Positions 1 through 5,671 of a DNA stretch of 6,039 nucleotides are shown here, piece by piece. A program made the translations under genes and the position numbers. Location of the stretch: positions 1-6,039 of the forward strand of contig JAAFHS010000181.1 of assembly GCA_013298485.1 (NCBI GenBank), in the 5' to 3' direction. Every line of letters starts with the position of its first letter. Within the stretch, counting starts at the first letter, position 1. The notes below the pieces were generated by a model. It was given only the letters and a program-made list of their open reading frames with translations. It made no database searches and was not told the origin of the DNA. This DNA comes from Rhodobacterales bacterium. Its GTDB lineage: Bacteria > Pseudomonadota > Alphaproteobacteria > Rhodobacterales > Rhodobacteraceae.

Positions 1-35
1 AAGGCCAAAACGGCCCCGATCAATAATCTGGTCAT
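1..35 (-). CDS. Possible start of a divergent gene encoding an exported protein (partial, runs off left edge)
   Basis: Reading leftwards from position 35, the minus strand gives M-T-R-L-L-I-G-A-V-L-A before the window ends. This is a positively charged residue followed by a hydrophobic run, as at the start of a Sec signal peptide or lipoprotein leader. A second in-frame ATG lies two codons upstream at 41-39. The ATG at 35 is preferred because a purine-rich GGTGG lies 6 nt upstream of it. A promoter-like pair of hexamers sits at a fitting distance (76-104). Only 11 codons are visible, so the function cannot be named and the gene could be spurious. Confidence 0.4.
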   Translation of the reverse strand, partial: MTRLLIGAVLA

Positions 36-75
36 AATCATCCACCGTTCAAAAGGACATCACTTCAATATTTTC

Positions 76-104
76 AGTATCGCATGAACCGCCTTTCCGA
101 TCAA
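76..104 (-). promoter_or_regulatory. Candidate sigma70-type promoter for the left-edge divergent gene
   Basis: On the minus strand, TTGATC (104-99; 4 of 6 match to TTGACA) and GATACT (81-76; 4 of 6 match to TATAAT) are separated by exactly 17 nt. Transcription would begin near position 69 and give a leader of roughly 35 nt before the ATG at 35. The call rests on hexamer matches and spacing only; such matches can arise by chance. Confidence 0.3.
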
Positions 105-197
105 CATGGCGAAAGGTAGGGTTTTCCGACCATCGCTTGACGTGCCGTGCGATTTCCTTTACCGCCATACCATCCTCATCCGGGGATTTTTGACGCC

Positions 198-247
198 GGG
201 ACGCCCGGAAACATGCGTCCCTTCACCCGTGCGGGCCGATCCCGCAC
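198..247 (+). promoter_or_regulatory. Tandem hairpins in the 5' leader of the helicase gene
   Basis: Two perfect 7-bp inverted repeats lie back to back. GGGACGC (198-204) pairs with GCGTCCC (215-221) around a 10-nt loop. GTGCGGG (229-235) pairs with CCCGCAC (241-247) around the 5-nt loop CCGAT. The second stem ends 5 nt before the AGGA ribosome binding site at 253-256, and the ATG is at 262. In the transcript, both would fold just before the ribosome loading site of an RNA-unwinding enzyme, so a role in translational control or autoregulation is possible. No T-run follows either hairpin, so they do not look like intrinsic terminators. Function is inferred only. Confidence 0.4.
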
Positions 248-261
248 CACTTAGGACGCAT

Positions 262-1869
262 ATGACCAAATTTTCCGATCTCGCGCTTGACCCGCGCGTG
301 CTGACAGCCGTCAGCGAAGCCGGTTACGAAACCCCGACCCCGATCCAGGCGCAGGCGATACCCGAGGCGCTGAAAGGCCGCGATGTCCTTGGCATCGCCC
401 AAACCGGCACCGGCAAGACGGCAAGCTTTGTTTTGCCAATGATCACCCTGCTGGGCCAGGGCCGCGCCCGCGCGCGCATGCCACGCTCCCTTGTGCTCGC
501 CCCCACGCGTGAACTCGCGGCCCAGGTGGCCGAAAATTTCGAAACCTATGCCAAGCACACCAAACTGACCAAGGCCCTGCTGATCGGTGGCGTCAGTTTC
601 GGCGAACAGGATAAACTGATCGACCGCGGCGTCGATGTGCTGATCGCCACCCCCGGCCGCCTGCTCGATCATTTCGAACGTGGCAAGCTGCTGCTGACCG
701 GCGTGCAGATCATGGTGGTGGATGAGGCGGACCGCATGCTCGACATGGGCTTCATCCCCGATATCGAACGCATCTTCCAGCTGACCCCCTTCACCCGCCA
801 GACCCTGTTCTTCAGCGCGACCATGGCACCCGAGATTGAGCGGATCACCAATACCTTCCTGACCAATCCGGCCAAGGTCGAAGTGGCCCGCCAGGCCTCC
901 GCGTCCGAAACCATCGAACAGCAGCTGATCAGCTTTACCCCCACCCGCAAGGACCGCAGCTTTACCGAAAAGCGCGCCGTCCTGCGCGCGATCATCCGCG
1001 CGGAAGGTGAAGCCTGCACCAACGCCATCATCTTCTGCAACCGCAAGATGGATGTGGATGTGGTGGCCAAGTCCCTGAAACAGCATGGCTTTAACGCCTC
1101 CCCCATCCACGGTGATCTGGATCAATCGGTGCGCACCAAAACGCTTGATGGCTTCCGCGATGGCACCGTGCATCTGCTGGTCGCATCCGACGTGGCCGCA
1201 CGCGGGCTTGATATTCCCGCCGTCAGCCATGTCTTCAACTTCGATGTGCCTTCGCATCCCGAAGACTACATCCACCGCATTGGCCGCACCGGGCGTGCCG
1301 GGCGTCTGGGCAAGGCCTATACGATTTCGGTGCCCTCCGATGCCAAATATCTGGCTGCGATTCAGTCACTGATCAAACGTGACATCCCGGCCGGTGTGAT
1401 GCCCGAAGGGCTGGAACTGGCCGGCGAAGGTGCCGACCGCCCGCGTGAAGAGAGGGCCGAAAAACCCACCCGCAGCCGTGGTGGCCGCGACCGCAGCGCC
1501 CGTGACCGCGCGCCCCGGATGGAAGACCGCACCTCGGAAATGCCGATGGAGCCTGTGGCCGAGGTCGCGGCAGTGGCACCCGCACAAGCGCCCGCACGCG
1601 AAGAACCGCGCCGCGAGGATCGGCGTGAAGACCGCCGCGAAGATCGCCGCGAACCCCGGCGCGAGCGGAATGAAGACCGGGTGGAACCACGCCGCGATGA
1701 CCGCGAACCCCGTCGTGATGACCGCCGCGATTATCGCCGCGAAGATCGCGGGCCCTCCGTCGTCGGCATGGGTGACCATGTGCCAGACTTCATCCTGCGC
1801 AGCTTCCGCCTGCCGGACCCCACGCCTGATGATACGGAAGAAGAGCCGTCAACCGGCACTGAAGGCTGA
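262..1869 (+). CDS. rhlE: DEAD-box ATP-dependent RNA helicase, RhlE type
   Basis: This 535-aa cytoplasmic enzyme uses ATP to unwind or remodel short RNA duplexes; RhlE-family members act in ribosome assembly and RNA decay. The motifs appear in order: Q motif around residues 4-34, Walker A AQTGTGKT 46-53, PTREL 81-85, TPGR 130-133, DEAD 154-157 followed by RMLDMGF, SAT 185-187, IIFCN 256-260, ARGLD 313-317 and HRIGRTGR 338-345. IGGVSFGEQ and the DEADRMLDMGF stretch resemble E. coli RhlE. Residues about 391-500 form a charged Arg/Asp/Glu tail with an Ala/Pro patch near 431-446. The protein ends with a VPDFILR-type motif (508-514) that I recall as typical of rhodobacterial helicases of this class. 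The start at 262 is preferred because AGGA lies 5 nt upstream and the Q motif begins almost at once. An in-frame ATG at 106 would add 52 residues unlike the family. All catalytic motifs look intact. Confidence 0.95.
   Translation: MTKFSDLALDPRVLTAVSEAGYETPTPIQAQAIPEALKGRDVLGIAQTGTGKTASFVLPMITLLGQGRARARMPRSLVLAPTRELAAQVAENFETYAKHTKLTKALLIGGVSFGEQDKLIDRGVDVLIATPGRLLDHFERGKLLLTGVQIMVVDEADRMLDMGFIPDIERIFQLTPFTRQTLFFSATMAPEIERITNTFLTNPAKVEVARQASASETIEQQLISFTPTRKDRSFTEKRAVLRAIIRAEGEACTNAIIFCNRKMDVDVVAKSLKQHGFNASPIHGDLDQSVRTKTLDGFRDGTVHLLVASDVAARGLDIPAVSHVFNFDVPSHPEDYIHRIGRTGRAGRLGKAYTISVPSDAKYLAAIQSLIKRDIPAGVMPEGLELAGEGADRPREERAEKPTRSRGGRDRSARDRAPRMEDRTSEMPMEPVAEVAAVAPAQAPAREEPRREDRREDRREDRREPRRERNEDRVEPRRDDREPRRDDRRDYRREDRGPSVVGMGDHVPDFILRSFRLPDPTPDDTEEEPSTGTEG
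1612..1752 (+). repeat. Tandem RED-R coding repeats in the helicase tail
   Basis: Helicase residues 451-497 are built from degenerate four-residue units (12 bp each). REDR occurs three times in a row (1612-1623, 1624-1635, 1636-1647), then REPR (1648-1659), followed by looser RRDD/REPR/RRED variants. At DNA level the units resemble CGCGAAGATCGC with third-position changes, so the array probably arose by slippage and then drifted. The alternating positive and negative charges predict a disordered, possibly RNA-binding tail. Confidence 0.75.
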
Positions 1870-1875
1870 AAGGAC

Positions 1876-1905
1876 CCGGCGGTCTGGCCTTGGCCTTACC
1901 GCCGG
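1876..1905. terminator. Inverted repeat between convergent genes, possible weak bidirectional terminator
   Basis: CCGGCGGT (1876-1883) and ACCGCCGG (1898-1905) form a perfect 8-bp GC-rich stem around a 14-nt loop. It lies 6 nt after the helicase stop codon and overlaps the last two Arg codons and the TAA of the facing gene. Neither strand has a T-run after the stem, so it is not a textbook intrinsic terminator; it may act as a 3' end stabiliser or may be chance. Confidence 0.3.
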
Positions 1906-2930
1906 AATACCGTCAGGTGAAAATCATCGCTGACAAAGCCGAAATAGCCGCCATCCCGCGCCCAGGCGCTGACCTGATATCGCTCATTCGCATAAATGCG
2001 GCGCAGCAAGGTCTTGCTCTGCCCATCCCAAACACCAACACCTGCCAGATATCGAAACACCGATGGCGTCCACCACCGCTGACCGCGGTTTTCATGGCGA
2101 GCCTGCCACACCTCCAAAAGGCCGATACTGTCTGGCGCAAAGTGCATGCTGGCATTGTCCTCAAAAATTCTGGCATTGGCCTCAAAAATTTCCGTGCCCG
2201 ATGGCAGATCATATGATCGCACAACCGTGCCATCTGGCGCGCGGGCCCCCGGCGGAAAATCCGCATACATCGGCAGCACCATGCGATTGTCATCAAGCGC
2301 CGATGACACCTGGCCGGTTTCAAGATCGTGGACCGTGAATCCACACTGCAATTTTGTCCCGTCCGGGCTGAAATCCAGCATCGAAACGCAGTTCGGGCCA
2401 TGCCCGGGCAGCCTATGCAGCACCGCGCCGCTGATCGTGTCGTAGATGGTCAGCGGCCATGGAGCATCGTCGTCACCACCACCGCGAAGCATGGCGGCTG
2501 CCCGCCTGCCGTCGGGTGACAGCGCTGCCACCACTTCATTCCAACTGCCGGGATAGTCGTCAGGAAAATCTTCTGCATGCAGCAGCCGGATCAACGCCCC
2601 GGTTTGCGTATCGAACAGCGCCAGTACCCCGCGCCTGCCTGCCGCGGTGGGGCCAAAGGCTGCCAACAACGCCGTCTCTGCCTCCGGCCCCAGATCAAAG
2701 GCCACCCATCCGACGCGTGCCGTTGCCGCCTGCAACCCTGCTGCATCAAGGTCCAGCGCCACGCGCGATCGGCAACCGCTTGATCCATCCAGCGCGCCGC
2801 AGGGCCACATCGCAGCGCGGATGAACCAGACGGCGGTCAGTACCGCGACCAATCCCAACACGGCGGGCAGCAACCAGCAGCGTCTGGCCCGCGCCGCATC
2901 CGCGTCCTTTGTCTTGGTACTGGCGCTCAT
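1896..2930 (-). CDS. Membrane-anchored beta-propeller-like protein of unknown function
   Basis: I do not recognise this 344-aa protein. Residues 1-17 are polar and basic (ending RARR), followed by one hydrophobic segment at about 18-41, so it is probably a single-pass protein with its C-terminal domain in the periplasm (signal-anchor). The rest resembles a degenerate WD40/YVTN-type propeller: SPDG-like turns recur at 138-141, 188-191 and, weakly, 266-267 and 325-327, and strands of the form F/YDTxxG or HDLETG at 106-111, 163-168 and 201-206. Cys44 and Cys53, just past the membrane segment, could form a disulfide; Cys181 and Cys196 are a second possible pair. The start at 2930 is chosen over an ATG 12 codons upstream because GGAG (2940-2937) lies 6 nt before it. 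No catalytic motif is visible. The gene appears to be a single transcription unit, facing the helicase and lying downstream of the rnj terminator. It is likely a real gene given its length, ribosome binding site and propeller pattern. Confidence 0.75.
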   Translation of the reverse strand: MSASTKTKDADAARARRCWLLPAVLGLVAVLTAVWFIRAAMWPCGALDGSSGCRSRVALDLDAAGLQAATARVGWVAFDLGPEAETALLAAFGPTAAGRRGVLALFDTQTGALIRLLHAEDFPDDYPGSWNEVVAALSPDGRRAAAMLRGGGDDDAPWPLTIYDTISGAVLHRLPGHGPNCVSMLDFSPDGTKLQCGFTVHDLETGQVSSALDDNRMVLPMYADFPPGARAPDGTVVRSYDLPSGTEIFEANARIFEDNASMHFAPDSIGLLEVWQARHENRGQRWWTPSVFRYLAGVGVWDGQSKTLLRRIYANERYQVSAWARDGGYFGFVSDDFHLTVFRR

Positions 2931-3007
2931 ATCTTGCTCCTGATCCGGCCCAGGCCTCACCTGCAACGCCTACACTGGAACGCAAGCGGCCAACAAGTCA
3001 GGATTTC

Positions 3008-3106
3008 ATGACACCGGAACACGCTGCGCTGTACAACGTCAGCACCGCAAGGCCAGCCATATCTCGTTGTCCACGCGGCTGCGGCGATAGGTTAACAAAA
3101 GGTTGA
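3008..3106 (+). CDS. Doubtful small ORF, 32 aa with a CPRGCG motif
   Basis: A short plus-strand frame begins at ATG 3008, preceded by AGGA at 3000-3003 (4 nt spacing, rather close), and ends at TGA 3104-3106. The peptide has two clustered cysteines (CPRGCGDR), reminiscent of half of a zinc knuckle. It lies in the leader region of the minus-strand propeller gene. There is no clear promoter upstream and the length is within chance expectation, so it is listed only as a possibility. Confidence 0.12.
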   Translation: MTPEHAALYNVSTARPAISRCPRGCGDRLTKG

Positions 3107-3133
3107 AAATGCCTGTGGATAACTTTTTATAAT
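3103..3133 (+). promoter_or_regulatory. Candidate plus-strand promoter with exact TATAAT
   Basis: TTGAAA (3103-3108) and an exact TATAAT (3128-3133) are separated by 19 nt, slightly longer than the optimal 17. A transcript would start near 3140 and almost at once meet the hairpin at 3153-3182, so it would be either a very short RNA or an antisense RNA into rnj. The hexamers lie in an AT-rich patch, so chance occurrence is quite possible. Confidence 0.22.
3114..3122. promoter_or_regulatory. DnaA box (exact consensus match)
   Basis: TGTGGATAA is the reverse complement of TTATCCACA, the consensus high-affinity DnaA binding site. It lies directly beside the AT-rich stretch 3121-3140 and between the two hexamers of the candidate promoter. 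A second, weak copy with two mismatches (TTGTCCACG) is at 3067-3075. One good box does not make a replication origin; a DnaA-controlled promoter, a titration site or chance are all open. Confidence 0.4.
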
Positions 3134-3146
3134 ATTGAAAACAAAT

Positions 3147-3182
3147 GGAAAAGCCGAAAATTGACAGCCGTCAATTTTCGGC
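3147..3182 (-). terminator. Rho-independent terminator of the birA-coaX-rnj operon
   Basis: A perfect 13-bp inverted repeat, GCCGAAAATTGAC (3153-3165) with GTCAATTTTCGGC (3170-3182), closes a 4-nt loop. On the minus strand it starts 13 nt after the rnj stop codon and is followed by TTTTCC, and flanking A:T pairs can lengthen the stem. On the plus strand the stem is followed by CTTTCTGT, so it might also work weakly in that direction. Confidence 0.88.
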
Positions 3183-3195
3183 CTTTCTGTCCGGT

Positions 3196-4872
3196 TCAGC
3201 CCTCGCTCAGGCGGCTGACCACCACCGTGACCTCAACCTTCTTGCCGATTTCCTCCACCGTGATCTGCCGCACCACCCGGCGCAGCGCCTCATCCAGTTT
3301 GTCGTCGTCGCGCAGCACCTTTGCCCCCGCGGTATTCAGAAACGCCGTCAGCTCACGCTCCAGCGTATCCGCCAGGGCCGCACCCGACTTGCCCTGTTCC
3401 GGCAGTCCCATCACCTCGACCCAGGCATCGCCCATGGCCGCATCATCTTCATCCATGATGACCGTCACCATCACATGCCCGTTCAGCGCCATGCGAATGC
3501 GGTCGCGGATCACCCCGTCCATCGCCCCGATCAGCACCGTGCCATCCAGATAGGTCCGCCCCGTCTCGATATACTCCGCGACCTGCGGCCGGTTGCCCGA
3601 CAGATCCATCATCATCCCATTGACCACGATCTCCGCCGCGATCCCGGCGGCCTTGCCAAGCCTTGCATGTTCGCGCAGATGCCGATGCTCGCCGTGCATC
3701 GGGATCAGGATCGCGGGTTTCAGAATCTGGTGCACCGTCTCAAGGTCCGGCCGGTTCGCGTGGCCCGAGACGTGGTACAGACCGCCTGCATCATCCTGCA
3801 CATCCACGCCCATTTCCGACAGCGCGTTCATGATCTTCAGCACATCCCGTTCGTTCCCCGGAATCGTCTTGGACGAGAACAGGAACATGTCGTTCTCTTT
3901 CAACTCGAACCCCAGATATTTCCCCCGTGCCAGCTGCGCCGACGCCGCGCGCCGTTCGCCCTGGCTGCCCGTCACGATCAGCATCAGGTTGCCGCGCGGC
4001 ACCTCCAGCGCCTCTTCCGGGCTGATGGTGCGCGGAAAGTCCGGCAGGATGCCCGCTTCCGTCCCCGCCGTGACCATCTTCTTCATCGCGCGACCGAGCA
4101 GGCAGACCGACCGGTCCGCCGCAATCCCCGCATCCGCAAGGGTTTTCAGCCGCGCGATGTTCGATGCGAACGTGGTCGCGACCACCATGCCACGACGCCC
4201 CTTGACCAGATCACGGATCGGGTCGCGCAGCGTGGATTCCGATCGCCCCGCATGGGTAGAAAACACGTTCGTCGAATCGCAGGCCAGCACCTTGACCGGC
4301 ATCTCGGCGGCAATTGCGCGCATCGCCGCCTCGTCCCAGCCTTCGCCCACTACCGGGGTCGCGTCCAGCTTGAAATCGCCCGTATGCACGATCCGCCCCG
4401 CAGGCGTGTCGATGATCAGCATCGAACATTCCGGGATCGAATGGCTGATCGGCACGAACTGCACCTTGAACGGCCCCGCCTCCACCACATGCGGGCGCGC
4501 GGCCACAATGGTCAGCGCATCGGCGGGCAGCCCGTATTCGTCCATCTTCAGCTTGCCGAGCAGCCCTGTGAATTTACGCGCAAAAACCGGGCGCTTCAGC
4601 TTCGGCCACAGATGGCCAAGGGCGCCGATATGGTCCTCGTGCCCGTGCGTGATGAAAATCCCGTCGATCCGGTCGCGTCGCGCCTCCAGCCAGGCGATAT
4701 CGGCCATGATCAGATCAACGCCGGGGCTGCTGTCCATATCCGGAAAGGTCACACCCAGATCGACAACGATCAGACGTTCCTTGTCCGCCGGGCCATAGCC
4801 ATAGACATATGTGTTCATTCCGATCTCGCCCGCCCCGCCAAGGGGCAGGTAAATCAGTCGGTTCGTGCTCAT
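3196..4872 (-). CDS. rnj: Ribonuclease J (metallo-beta-lactamase/beta-CASP nuclease)
   Basis: This 558-aa cytoplasmic nuclease belongs to the beta-CASP branch of the metallo-beta-lactamase fold, with 5'-3' exonuclease and often endonuclease activity on RNA. In alphaproteobacteria RNase J has been tied to 5' maturation of ribosomal RNA and to mRNA decay. Metal-site motifs are intact: Asp38 (VVDLG), H76-x-H78-x-D80-H81, His144 (PISHS) and Asp166 (HTGDFK). The beta-CASP motifs follow: Asp199 in ACDSTN, His367/His371 in HVSGHA and His393 in PMHGE. Residues about 445-558 form the C-terminal domain. Length is normal for the family. The ATG at 4872 directly follows the coaX stop codon, with AGGA at 4883-4880 inside the end of coaX, so translation is probably coupled. 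A strong terminator follows the gene. Confidence 0.96.
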   Translation of the reverse strand: MSTNRLIYLPLGGAGEIGMNTYVYGYGPADKERLIVVDLGVTFPDMDSSPGVDLIMADIAWLEARRDRIDGIFITHGHEDHIGALGHLWPKLKRPVFARKFTGLLGKLKMDEYGLPADALTIVAARPHVVEAGPFKVQFVPISHSIPECSMLIIDTPAGRIVHTGDFKLDATPVVGEGWDEAAMRAIAAEMPVKVLACDSTNVFSTHAGRSESTLRDPIRDLVKGRRGMVVATTFASNIARLKTLADAGIAADRSVCLLGRAMKKMVTAGTEAGILPDFPRTISPEEALEVPRGNLMLIVTGSQGERRAASAQLARGKYLGFELKENDMFLFSSKTIPGNERDVLKIMNALSEMGVDVQDDAGGLYHVSGHANRPDLETVHQILKPAILIPMHGEHRHLREHARLGKAAGIAAEIVVNGMMMDLSGNRPQVAEYIETGRTYLDGTVLIGAMDGVIRDRIRMALNGHVMVTVIMDEDDAAMGDAWVEVMGLPEQGKSGAALADTLERELTAFLNTAGAKVLRDDDKLDEALRRVVRQITVEEIGKKVEVTVVVSRLSEG

Positions 4873-5649
4873 TCAGTGATCCTGTTCTGTGTTAAATGCG
4901 TGGATAAGGACCAGACCATGCATGGTCAGATCATCCTCAACCGCGTGAAAAAGGTCCGTTCCTTGCGCGAAAAGGGTCGCAAGGCCCCCTGTGGCGATGA
5001 CTTTCATCGGCCGCGGGCGTTCCCGGCGCACTTCGCGCACGATGCCTTCGATCAAACCGATATAGCCCCAATACACGCCTGACTGCATGCAGGCCACCGT
5101 ATTCGTGCCAATCACATGCTGCGGTTTGGTGATATCGACATGCGGCAGCGCGGCTGCCGCCATATGCAGCGCCTCAAGCGACAGGTTCACCCCCGGTGCG
5201 ATCACGCCGCCCACATAGGCCCCGTCGATATCCACCACGTCAAACGTCGTCGCCGTGCCGAAATCCACCACGATCAGATCGCCGCCATGCCGGTCGTGCG
5301 AGCCTACCGTATTGACCAACCGGTCCGGCCCCACCGTCGTGCCCAGATCCACCCGCGGCGCCACGGGCAGGCGGCATTCGGGCTTGCCCACCACCAGCGG
5401 GCGGCAGTCGAAATACCGGCTGCACAGCACCCGCAGATTGAACACCACGCGCGGCACGGTCGATGAGATGACGGCCGCATCGATCAGCGCCTCGGTTTTC
5501 GTCATCATCATCAGCGAGGACAGCCAGACGAAATATTCATCCGCCGTGCGTTTATGATCCGTGGCGATGCGCCAGGTCGCGATGAACCGCACGCCATCCC
5601 AGATCGAAAAAACGGTGTTGGTATTGCCGCAGTCGATGGCAAGCAGCAT
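4873..5649 (-). CDS. coaX: Type III pantothenate kinase
   Basis: The 258-aa enzyme phosphorylates pantothenate with ATP, the first step of coenzyme A synthesis. Type III enzymes need a monovalent cation such as potassium and, unlike type I, are not feedback-inhibited by CoA. It has the ASKHA fold: the N-terminal phosphate loop AIDCGNTNT at 4-12, GPDR at 107-110 in the pantothenate pocket, VVDFGTATTFDVV at 127-139 with Asp129 in the catalytic region, GGVIAPG at 147-153, and the adenosine-region ATGGLA at 219-224. Length is typical. The ATG at 5649 is chosen because the ASKHA motif starts right after it and GGAG (5660-5657) lies 7 nt upstream; an ATG 18 codons earlier would overlap birA. It begins 22 nt after the birA stop codon and ends flush with the rnj start, indicating one operon. 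Confidence 0.96.
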   Translation of the reverse strand: MLLAIDCGNTNTVFSIWDGVRFIATWRIATDHKRTADEYFVWLSSLMMMTKTEALIDAAVISSTVPRVVFNLRVLCSRYFDCRPLVVGKPECRLPVAPRVDLGTTVGPDRLVNTVGSHDRHGGDLIVVDFGTATTFDVVDIDGAYVGGVIAPGVNLSLEALHMAAAALPHVDITKPQHVIGTNTVACMQSGVYWGYIGLIEGIVREVRRERPRPMKVIATGGLATLFAQGTDLFHAVEDDLTMHGLVLIHAFNTEQDH

Positions 5650-5671
5650 GGGGTCACTCCACTTCGGGTCG

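Noticed and set aside
106..261. A 52-residue N-terminal extension of the helicase from the ATG at 106
   Set aside because: No good ribosome binding site precedes 106, while AGGA is well placed before 262. The extension has no family counterpart and would place the two hairpins in coding sequence.
223..1275. A 350-codon open frame on the minus strand, antisense to the helicase
   Set aside because: It lies wholly opposite the conserved helicase core, its composition is Gly/His-rich without a known domain, and it is explained by the codon bias of the real gene.
3027..3042. An inverted repeat GCTG...CAGC and a weak minus-strand promoter pair (TTGTAC / TGTCAT) upstream of the propeller gene
   Set aside because: The arms are only 4 bp and the hexamers match the consensus at 7 of 12 positions in total, which is within chance expectation.
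3161..3188. A promoter starting with the exact TTGACA at 3161-3166
   Set aside because: The hexamer is part of the terminator stem, and the sequence 17 nt downstream (TTTCTG) is a poor -10 element.
2931..3195. A replication origin in the rnj-downstream intergenic region
   Set aside because: There is only one exact DnaA box and one poor copy, with no cluster of sites and no dnaA, hemE, parAB or gidA next to it. Kept only as a single-site observation.
3145..5082. A 645-codon open frame on the plus strand, antisense to rnj and the end of coaX
   Set aside because: It mirrors two well-recognised genes with intact catalytic motifs. Its translation is rich in His, Arg and Gln with no recognisable domain, and it begins within a terminator hairpin. 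Long antisense frames are expected opposite GC-rich genes.
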